The position numbers were made by a program, and so were the translations under genes. Shown here in pieces: positions 57,495-64,000 of a stretch of 64,000 nt of DNA. Source of the stretch: Luteimonas sp. YGD11-2. GTDB taxonomy: Bacteria > Pseudomonadota > Gammaproteobacteria > Xanthomonadales > Xanthomonadaceae. The notes beneath the pieces are model-generated. The model worked only from the letters and a program-made list of their open reading frames with translations. It searched no databases and was not told where the DNA came from. The DNA is taken from positions 1,426,001-1,490,000 of the forward strand of contig NZ_CP035376.1 in NCBI RefSeq assembly GCF_004118975.1, read 5' to 3'. Positions within the stretch are counted from its first letter, which is position 1. Each line of letters begins with the position of its first letter.

Positions 57495-58043
57495 TCAGTC
57501 GCGCTGGTAGCGCGGGAATTTCCGGGCGATGTCGGTGCCGGTGAAATGGCCGATCCAGCCGTCGGGCTGCTGGAAGAAACGGATCGCCACGAAGTTCGGC
57601 TCCGGGCCCATGTCGAACCAGTGCGTGGTGCCGTCCGGCACCGCGATCAGGTCGTCCTTGACGCACTCGATCTCGTAGACGCGGTCATCCACGTGCAGCG
57701 TGAACAGCCCCGAGCCTGCCACGAAGAAGCGCACCTCGTCCTCCTTGTGGAAGTGCTCGTCGAGGAACTTCTCGCGCATTTCCTCGCGCTTCGGGTTGTC
57801 GGGGGCGATGCTGATGACGTCGACGCTGTTGAAGCCGCGCTCGGCGACCAGACGGTCGATGTCGTCACGGTAGGCGGCAATGACTTCCTCCTGCGAAGCC
57901 CCCGGCGCCACCGGCTGGCTGGCCTGCCAGCGCTCGAAGGTCACGCCGATGCGGGCCAGCTCGCGGGCGATCTCGTCGCCGTCGTGGCTGGTCAGCAGCG
58001 GAACATCGGGGGCATCGTCGGCGAAGATGCGCAGTCGGCTCAT
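57495..58043 (-). CDS. mtnD: acireductone dioxygenase (MtnD)
   Basis: A 182-residue cupin (ARD/ARD'). The metal ligands are His97, His99, Glu103 (in [14 protein letters not shown]) and His141 (THWF). With Fe2+ it makes 4-methylthio-2-oxobutanoate from acireductone; with Ni2+ the off-pathway CO-producing reaction. The start is at 58043, [11 protein letters not shown]. The frame upstream is open but unconserved. It lies 109 bp downstream of mtnB, probably in the same unit, and 7 bp upstream of mtnC. Confidence 0.95.
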   Translation of the reverse strand: MSRLRIFADDAPDVPLLTSHDGDEIARELARIGVTFERWQASQPVAPGASQEEVIAAYRDDIDRLVAERGFNSVDVISIAPDNPKREEMREKFLDEHFHKEDEVRFFVAGSGLFTLHVDDRVYEIECVKDDLIAVPDGTTHWFDMGPEPNFVAIRFFQQPDGWIGHFTGTDIARKFPRYQRD

Positions 58044-58152
58044 CGGGGCTCCTTTGGCCGCGGAGAGGGCGGCACAGGTTGTGCATTGAAGTCCGGCGTG
58101 GGGGTGCGGCCGGCGGAACACAAGGCGACACGCCGCGCAACGGCCGGGGTGT

Positions 58153-58794
58153 TCAGCCGCGCACGCCCAGCCGTCGCAGGTCGAGTTCGCAACCGATCAG
58201 GAACTCGAACGCGTCCAGGTGGCGGCGCGCTTCCGCCATGTCGCGGCCCCAGGCGTACAGGCCATGGCCATCGATCAGATAGCCCCACATCGGTGTCTGG
58301 TCGAGCAGGGTGTCGACCAGCGCCGCAAGCGTCGGCATGTGCTGGCTATTGGGCAGCACCGGCAGGTCGATCGCGGCTTCGTGGGTGGCGTTGCCACGGA
58401 ACGCCTTCAGCAGTTCGTAGCCCTCGAGACGGACGCGGCCTTCGCCGGCGAACAGGCGCGAGGCGACGGTCTGGTTGTGCGAATGCGTGTGCAGCACGCA
58501 ACCGATCTCCGCATCGCGGCGGTAGAGCCGGGTGTGCAGCAGGGTCTCGGCAGACGGGCGGTGCTGGCTGCCGACGGCCTGGCCGTCGAGGTCGACCACC
58601 ATGATGTCGGCCTCGGTGAGGCGACCCTTGTCGCGCCCGGATATGGTGATCGCAGCGTGCCCGGCATCCAGGCGCTGCGAGAAGTTGCTGCTGGTGGCCG
58701 GCGTCCACCCGAGCGCCGCCAGTTCGCGGACGTTGACGATGATCTCGCCGGCGGCATCGGCCAGCTGCTTGGTGTCGTATGGAACGGCGCTCAT
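58153..58794 (-). CDS. mtnB: methylthioribulose-1-phosphate dehydratase (MtnB)
   Basis: A 213-residue class II aldolase/adducin-fold enzyme. [15 protein letters not shown] with His-x-His, the later [25 protein letters not shown] and [23 protein letters not shown] are the family's zinc and phosphate-binding segments. It converts methylthioribulose-1-phosphate to the diketo compound acted on by MtnC. With mtnD and mtnC it forms a salvage operon; mtnA and a kinase/phosphorylase are not in the window. The ATG at 58794 agrees with the homologous start [10 protein letters not shown]. Confidence 0.93.
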   Translation of the reverse strand: MSAVPYDTKQLADAAGEIIVNVRELAALGWTPATSSNFSQRLDAGHAAITISGRDKGRLTEADIMVVDLDGQAVGSQHRPSAETLLHTRLYRRDAEIGCVLHTHSHNQTVASRLFAGEGRVRLEGYELLKAFRGNATHEAAIDLPVLPNSQHMPTLAALVDTLLDQTPMWGYLIDGHGLYAWGRDMAEARRHLDAFEFLIGCELDLRRLGVRG

Positions 58795-58889
58795 GGCAGG
58801 ACTTCCTCGAACAGCCGCCACTATACCGTTGCCCGGCAGGACTGGCGTGGGTGCCGCGGCCTGCCTAAGCTGCCGCGTCCCGGGGAGAG

Positions 58890-60226
58890 ATGGCCATGGT
58901 GTCGTCGTCAGCGTCAGCAGCAGCGCCAGCACCACGTCGCAGGCTCCCGCTGCACTGGAAGATGCTCATCGGCTTCGTCGCCGGCCTCGTGGCCTATCTG
59001 ACCAGCGCGGATGCGGAGTGGGTGCAGGCGGTCACGCGCTACGTGACCACGCCGTTCTCCACGATCTTCCTCAACCTGATCTTCATGCTGATCGTCCCGC
59101 TGCTGTTCTCGGCGCTGGTGGCGGGCATCGCCGAGATGGGCGACGTGCGCTCGCTCGGCCGGATTGGCTGGAGGACACTGGCCTACACGGTTGCGCTGTC
59201 CACGGTTGCGGTGCTGATCGGGCTGGTGGCCACCAACTGGCTGCGCCCGGGCGCGGCGTGGACCCGGTGCTTGCGAATTCACTGATCGCCGAGAACACCG
59301 AGCGCACGCAGCAGATCGTCGCCAGTGTCGATGACACTCCGCGCGGCATGGACATGCTGCTGTCGATCGTGCCCAGCAACGTGATCGACGCCGCGTCCAG
59401 CAACGCCTCGATCCTTGCGCTGATGTTCTTCGCGGTGATGTTCGGCATCGGCATCGTGCTGACCGACGCGGAAAAGACGGCGCCCTTGCGGCGGGTGATC
59501 GAGGCGGTGTTCGAGGTCTCGATGACGCTGATCGGGCTGGTCATCCGGCTGGCGCCGTACGCGGTGTTCTGTTTCATGTTCAACCTGGCCGCGATCTTCG
59601 GCTTCGAGTTGCTGATCCGCCTCGGTGCGTACGTCGGCGTGGTCGTCGGCGCGCTCGCGCTGCACATGTTCGTCAGCTATTCGATCGCGCTGAAGCTTGC
59701 CGGCCATTCGCCGCTGGCGTTCTTCCGCAACATCCAGGAAGCGATGCTGATGGCGTTCTCCACCGCGTCGAGCAACGCGACGTTGCCGACCGCGCTGCGG
59801 GTGGCGGAGGAGAACCTGCACCTTCCACCGCGGGTCTCGCGTTTCGTGCTCACCGTCGGGGCGACCGCCAACCAGAACGGCACTGCGCTGTTCGAGGGCG
59901 TGACGGTGCTGTTCCTGGCGCAGTTCTTCGGCGTGGAGCTGACGCTGGGCCAGCAGTTCATGGTGATGCTGGTGTGCATCCTCGGCGGCATCGGCACCGC
60001 CGGCGTACCCTCGGGCTCGCTGCCGGTGATCGCGTTGATCTGCGCGATGGTGGGCGTCAACCCGATCGGGATCGGCCTGATCCTGGGCGTGAACCATTTT
60101 CTCGACATGTGCCGGACCACGCTCAACGTGACCGGCGATCTTGCGCTGGCGGCGATCGTGTCCATGGGCGAGCCGGTGGATGCGGGGCCAGTGGTGGCGT
60201 TGGAACAGAGCGTGGAGCGGGTCTAG
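58890..60226 (+). pseudogene. sodium:dicarboxylate symporter (DAACS, GltT/DctA-like), frameshifted
   Basis: The protein is read in two frames. Positions 58890-59285 give the first 131 residues ([26 protein letters not shown] to NWLRPGAAW then a stop). The frame one base away continues seamlessly as GVDPVLANSLIAENTERTQQ to the end at 60226. It includes the DAACS hallmarks STASSNATLPTALRVA and ATANQNGTALFEGVTVLFLAQ and the NHFLDMCRTTLNVTGD motif. The break is near 59255: GCGCGGCGTGG where GCGCGGGCGTGG would keep the frame, so one G is missing. The gene is otherwise intact (about 445 residues), so this is a recent mutation or a sequencing error. Confidence 0.85.
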
Positions 60227-60250
60227 AAGGCCGTCGCGGCGTCGTGAGTT

Positions 60251-60274
60251 GGAGGCCGCAGCATTTGCGGCTCC
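60251..60274. terminator. imperfect hairpin in convergent gap
   Basis: GGAGGCCGCA-GCATT-TGCGGCTCC forms a stem with one bulge, between the convergent symporter and APC permease genes. No U-tract. Confidence 0.35.
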
Positions 60275-60322
60275 GGACGGCGCCTCACCGCCTCGGGTGG
60301 TGCGTCCCGCAGCGGGCCAGCT

Positions 60323-61624
60323 TCAGCGCACGTCCGGGCTGCGCCGCGCAAAGCCGCGGTAGGCGGCCCAGGCGAGCAGGGCGATGACCAGCGAGCCGAT
60401 CAGGGTGTCGACCGGGGTCGACCACACCAGCAGGCCGCAGGCCACCAGTGCGCCCATGCCCAGCATGCGCTCGCGACGGCCCGACGGACGCTCGCGGGTG
60501 CCCAGCAGTAGCGCCAGACCGGCGGTGGCATAGGCCATCACCACCAGCATCACCACCATCTCGATGATGACCTCGAACTGGGCACCGACCGTGGAGGCCA
60601 TGGTCAGCACCGCGATCGCGCTCATCGACAGCGCGACGATGAAGAGCCCCCAGCCGGCGGAGCCGTTTGCGCGCAGGCGGCCGAAGATCGCCGGCAGGTA
60701 ACCACGCTGTGCCGCACGGGCGCCGGTCTCGCCCGACACCAGCATCCAGCCGCCCAGCGTGCCGGTGGCCTTGATCGCCGCGGCCGCGGCAATCACCGGG
60801 ATCGCCCAGGCGCCGAACATCTCGCCGGCAACCAGCGCGAACGGAGCGCTCGAATCGGCCAGGACGTCGGCCGGCACGATGCCCATCATCAGCACCGACG
60901 ACACCAGGTACACGGTGCCGGCGATGAGCACGCCGCCGATGGTGGCGCGCGGCACGTTGCGGTCGGGGTCGTCCACCACGCCGGCCACCATCGCACCGGT
61001 TTCCAGGCCGATGAAGGCCCAGAAGATCGGCGCCAGCGAGCCGAACACCACCGCCGCATCCGATTCGCCGGAGACATTCCAGGCCGCGCGGTAGATGCCC
61101 TGGTCGAAGCTTGCCCAGCCGGCGATCAGCACGGCTGCCACCGGCAGCAGCCCGAACACCACGCAGAACGACTGGAAGCGGGCAATCGGCCGCGGACCCA
61201 TCATGTTGAGCGCGAACATCAGCCAGATCAGCAGGAGCTGACCGGCCAGGCGCACGCCGTAGCCATCCTCGATCGGCAGCAGCAGGATCAGGTATCCGAA
61301 CGCCGCCACCGCGATGGCGTTGTTGCCGATCCACGACGACACCCAGTACAGGGTGCTGGTGAGGAAGCCGAAGTCGCGACCCAGGACCGGGCGCACGTAG
61401 TCGTCTGGCGAATTCATCTCGGGGTATTGCCGTGCCAGGCGGGCGAAGGCCGCGCCCAGCACCACCGCCAGGCAGGTCGCCAGCAGCCAGCTCAGCGCGG
61501 TGATTGCACCGGAGCGGGCCAGCGTGGCCGGCAGCAGGAAGAACCCCGAGCCGATCATGTTGTTGGCGACCATGAAGGTCGCAAGCACGGGGCCGATCTT
61601 CTTGGCCGTGGAGACGGTGGACAT
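60323..61624 (-). CDS. APC family amino acid permease (AdiC-like)
   Basis: From the ATG at 61624 (STVSTAKKIGPVLATFMVANNMIGSGFF) the protein is 433 residues with about 12 helices. It resembles arginine:agmatine exchangers such as AdiC: GSGFFLLPATLA in helix 1 and FWAFIGLETGAMVAGVVDDPDRNVPRATIGG around helix 6. The antiporter substrate cannot be verified. The 84 bp between it and the next permease contain a strong hairpin. The longer start at 61705 would run through that hairpin and is unlikely. Confidence 0.88.
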   Translation of the reverse strand: MSTVSTAKKIGPVLATFMVANNMIGSGFFLLPATLARSGAITALSWLLATCLAVVLGAAFARLARQYPEMNSPDDYVRPVLGRDFGFLTSTLYWVSSWIGNNAIAVAAFGYLILLLPIEDGYGVRLAGQLLLIWLMFALNMMGPRPIARFQSFCVVFGLLPVAAVLIAGWASFDQGIYRAAWNVSGESDAAVVFGSLAPIFWAFIGLETGAMVAGVVDDPDRNVPRATIGGVLIAGTVYLVSSVLMMGIVPADVLADSSAPFALVAGEMFGAWAIPVIAAAAAIKATGTLGGWMLVSGETGARAAQRGYLPAIFGRLRANGSAGWGLFIVALSMSAIAVLTMASTVGAQFEVIIEMVVMLVVMAYATAGLALLLGTRERPSGRRERMLGMGALVACGLLVWSTPVDTLIGSLVIALLAWAAYRGFARRSPDVR

Positions 61625-61672
61625 CCGCGCATCCAGCTGGAGAGGCGCACCCTTCGGGTGCGGGAAACACAT

Positions 61673-61697
61673 TCCGGCCCGCACGCGGCGGGCCGGG
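61673..61697 (-). terminator. hairpin terminator after the cationic amino acid permease
   Basis: CCGGCCCGC and GCGGGCCGG form a 9-bp perfect stem with a 5-nt loop, 12 bp after the end of the upstream minus-strand permease. It is followed by AATGTGTTTCC, so the U-tract is weak. Confidence 0.5.
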
Positions 61698-61708
61698 ATG
61701 GTCATGCA

Positions 61709-63178
61709 TCAACGGGTGTTGAGCTTGCTGTTGCGGCGCCCGTAGAAGAAGTAGATCAGCAGGCCGACGACCGTCCACGCCGTGAACAGGTGCCAGTGTT
61801 CCAGGAAGGACTGGAAGAACAGGAACATGCAGGCCAGGAAGCCGAGCGGGCAGATGATCGATGCCGCCGGAACGCGGAACGGCCGGTGCAGTTCGGGGCG
61901 CGTACGGCGCAGCACCAGCACGCCCAGGCACACAGTGGCGAACGCGACCAGGGTGCCCATCGACACCAGTTCGCCGAGCACGCTCAGCGGCATCAGGCCC
62001 GCCAGCAGGCACGCGGCGATGCCGACGATGATCGTGCCGACGTAGGGGGTATGGTGCTTCGGGTGCACCTTGCCGAAGATCCCCGGCAGCAGGCCGTCGC
62101 GCGACATCGTGTAGAAGATGCGCGGCTGCGCCATCAGCATCACCAGGATCACCGACGACAGGCCGGCGATGGCGCCGATCTCGACGGCGGTCTTCAGCCA
62201 CGCGAGCTCCGCATACGGCTCGAGTGCGGTCGCGACCGGCTTGGCGGTGTTGAGTTCGGTGAAGGGTGTCATGCCGGTCAGCACCGCGCAGACCGCGATG
62301 TAGATCACCGTGCACAGCGCCAGCGAACCGAGGATGCCGATCGGCATGTCGCGCTGCGGGTTCTTGGCCTCGCCGGCCGCGGTCGAGACCGCGTCGAAGC
62401 CGATATAGGCGAAGAACACCACGGTGGCCGCGCGGAACACGCCGTCCATGCCGAACTGGCCCGGGCCGGTGTTCTCCGGGATGAAGGGCGTCCAGTTGGC
62501 GGGATCGACGTAGAAGATGCCGACACCGAGGAATGCGGCGATGACCGTGACCTTGATCGCCACGACGATGCCGTTGACGAACGCGGACTGGGTGATGCCG
62601 ACATAGCACAGCCCGCTCACCGCGGCGACGATGACGACCGCGGGCAGGTTGAAGATGTTGGCGGTACGCACGAAGCCACCGTTCTCCCAGGCGATCGGCG
62701 CACCGGCAAGCTCCGCCGGGAAGGGTATGCCCAGCGTCGACGTGAGGAAGCTCACGAGATACCCGGACCAGCCGACCGCCACCGTGGAGGAGGCGAACAG
62801 GTATTCGAGCACCAGGCACCAGCCGATGAACCAGGCGACGAATTCGCCCAGCGTGGCATAGGAATACGAATACGCACTGCCCGAGACCGGCAGCAGCGCC
62901 GCGAACTCGGCATAGCACAGGCCGGCCAGGGCGCAGGCGATGCCGGCGATGACGAAGCTCAGCATGATCGCCGGGCCGGCGTGGTTGGCCGCGGCCTGGC
63001 CGGTCAGCACGAAGATGCCGGCGCCGATGACCGCGCCCAGCCCGAGCAGCACGAGGTGCTTCGCGGTGAGGGTGCGCTTGAGTTGGGCTTCGCCCTGGAG
63101 ACTCCCTTCGACTGGTTCACCCGCGTCCACGCGCGGTGCGGCTTCGACCGGTTTGACCCTGAAGAGGTCTCTGAGCAT
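61709..63178 (-). CDS. amino acid permease, APC/CAT type (YfnA-like)
   Basis: A 489-residue permease. The CAT-type start LKRTLTAKHLVLLGLGAVIGAGIFVLTG is followed by about 12 helices: AGLCYAEFAALLPVSGSAYSYSYATLGEFVAWFIGWCLVLEYL, the conserved FFAYIGFDAVSTAAGEAKNPQRDMPIGI and a C-terminal Arg-rich NSKLNTR tail. It belongs to the cationic amino acid transporter group. GGGGAA six bases before the ATG at 63178 favours this start; an alternative Met lies at 63193. Divergent from the Nudix gene. Confidence 0.9.
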   Translation of the reverse strand: MLRDLFRVKPVEAAPRVDAGEPVEGSLQGEAQLKRTLTAKHLVLLGLGAVIGAGIFVLTGQAAANHAGPAIMLSFVIAGIACALAGLCYAEFAALLPVSGSAYSYSYATLGEFVAWFIGWCLVLEYLFASSTVAVGWSGYLVSFLTSTLGIPFPAELAGAPIAWENGGFVRTANIFNLPAVVIVAAVSGLCYVGITQSAFVNGIVVAIKVTVIAAFLGVGIFYVDPANWTPFIPENTGPGQFGMDGVFRAATVVFFAYIGFDAVSTAAGEAKNPQRDMPIGILGSLALCTVIYIAVCAVLTGMTPFTELNTAKPVATALEPYAELAWLKTAVEIGAIAGLSSVILVMLMAQPRIFYTMSRDGLLPGIFGKVHPKHHTPYVGTIIVGIAACLLAGLMPLSVLGELVSMGTLVAFATVCLGVLVLRRTRPELHRPFRVPAASIICPLGFLACMFLFFQSFLEHWHLFTAWTVVGLLIYFFYGRRNSKLNTR

Positions 63179-63333
63179 GTTGTTCCCCAGCATTGAGTAC
63201 GAGCGGGACGTCGGCAGCCGACGCCTGCGGTGCGCGCTCCCCCCGGGAACGCAACCGCCGTACCTTGCCAAAGCTGCAACGGGATCACAAGCGCGTGAAG
63301 CCATGGATAATCGTGCGCTTTCCGCCACTCCGT

Positions 63334-63927
63334 ATGCCATTCGTCATGCCTGTCGACACACCGTCGCGGACGCTGCTCGCGGCCTTCGCCGATTACGCGC
63401 GCCGCTGGCCGGAAGAAGCCGATGTGGCCGGCGCATTCATCGCACTGGTCGACGACGTCGACGATCCCTTCGTGCGCGAACGCCTCGCCGGCCACTTCAC
63501 GGCGTCGGCGTGGCTGGTCAGCATGGATGGCACGCGCACCCTGCTCACCCACCACCGCAAGCTCGACCGCTGGCTGCAGCCGGGCGGGCATGCCGACGGC
63601 GATCGCGACCTTGCGGCCTCGGCGCTGCGCGAAGCCTGCGAGGAAACCGGGCTGAGCGGGTTGACGGTGGAGCCGGCCATCTTCGACCTCGACCGGCACT
63701 GGATCCCGGCGCGCACCGACGTGCCCGGGCACTGGCACCACGACGTGCGTTACGTCGTGCGGGCGGGTACAGACGAGAACTTCGTGGTCAGCGAGGAGTC
63801 GCATGCGCTTGCATGGCGACCGATCGATCGCGTTGCGACAGACAACGCGGCCGACCCCTCACTCCGGCGGATGGCGCGCAAGTGGCTTGCGCGGAAGGAG
63901 AGGGAAGCGGTATCGCTCACGTCGTGA
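63334..63927 (+). CDS. Nudix hydrolase
   Basis: A Nudix enzyme of about 197 residues from the ATG at 63334 (PFVMPVDTPSRTLL; an alternative Met is at 63346). The Nudix box GGHADGDRDLAASALREACEETGLSG is complete: G-x5-E-x7-REUXEEXGU in relaxed form (REACEETG). Metal-dependent hydrolysis of nucleoside diphosphates linked to another group is the general role; substrate unknown. The N-terminal part (ADYARRWPEEADVAGAFIALVDD) suggests the NUDIX subfamily that lacks extra domains. The rest of the window after 63927 is non-coding. Confidence 0.87.
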   Translation: MPFVMPVDTPSRTLLAAFADYARRWPEEADVAGAFIALVDDVDDPFVRERLAGHFTASAWLVSMDGTRTLLTHHRKLDRWLQPGGHADGDRDLAASALREACEETGLSGLTVEPAIFDLDRHWIPARTDVPGHWHHDVRYVVRAGTDENFVVSEESHALAWRPIDRVATDNAADPSLRRMARKWLARKEREAVSLTS

Positions 63928-64000
63928 CGCGGCGGGATGGACGCGCGTCCAGGGCCGCGTACCCGCTCGCTCCAGGACGAACTTCTCGCCTCAACCCACG

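Noticed and set aside
60285-62918. 877-residue minus-strand ORF across the two permeases
   Set aside because: It overlaps both permease frames and is Arg/Gly/His-rich with no recognisable domain.

Overview
The window is GC-rich (about 70 %), densely coded DNA from a Gammaproteobacterium, most likely a member of the Lysobacteraceae/Xanthomonadaceae (Luteimonas- or Lysobacter-like). This is inferred from the gene set: a PA4780-type RIO kinase, a YajD-type HNH protein, a TIGR03862-type flavoprotein, a DUF2388/DUF4105 pair and an MtnB-MtnD-MtnC cluster. It also fits the frequent GTG starts and ATGA/GTGA start-stop overlaps. I saw no rRNA, tRNA, CRISPR array, prophage or insertion sequence. Most of the window looks like ordinary chromosome, with about 65 genes on both strands.

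Layout. 0-10 kb: lipoprotein, HPF-like factor, old yellow enzyme, RluF-type pseudouridine synthase, membrane-fused glycerophosphodiesterase, DUF1456, a TrmY-like methyltransferase, a HhH protein, RlmF and a RIO kinase. 10-11 kb: a non-coding stretch with long hairpin repeats. 11-15 kb: a Na+/solute symporter with a 43-aa partner, an HNH nuclease and a RluA-type synthase. 15-18 kb: a coupled YqcI/YcgG - DUF1989 - GFA-like operon. 18-29 kb: methyltransferase, serine hydrolase, Nei-CHAD pair, duplicated DUF1428, DUF72, a metallo-beta-lactamase-fold enzyme, YciE-like ferritin, a PleD-like diguanylate cyclase, and a lipocalin/MpaB pair. 29-35 kb: DinG-like helicase, M14 peptidase, HDOD protein, BON protein and a Tat-exported epimerase-fold protein.

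35.8-41 kb holds the most interesting locus. A variant M20 hydrolase and a GNAT acetyltransferase are translationally coupled. They are followed by a stand-alone tetrapyrrole-methylase-fold enzyme that resembles borosin (backbone N-methylating RiPP) methyltransferases, then an 80-aa precursor-like peptide, then a TPR-GGDEF protein whose start overlaps the peptide gene. I interpret the methyltransferase/peptide pair as a split borosin system with a precursor unlike the one I know best (SonA).

41-64 kb: VOC protein, M13 peptidase, a second copy of the hairpin repeats, AbgT transporter, DUF885 hydrolase, DUF4105/DUF2388 pair, flavoprotein, DksA-like zinc finger, MscS-like channel, exported metallophosphoesterase, the methionine-salvage cluster mtnB-mtnD-mtnC coupled to a caspase-like C13 peptidase, a frameshifted dicarboxylate symporter, two APC permeases and a Nudix hydrolase. 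The two hairpin-repeat loci (10.2-10.6 and 44.0-44.4 kb) carry near-identical 117- and 114-bp palindromes separated by diverged spacers.
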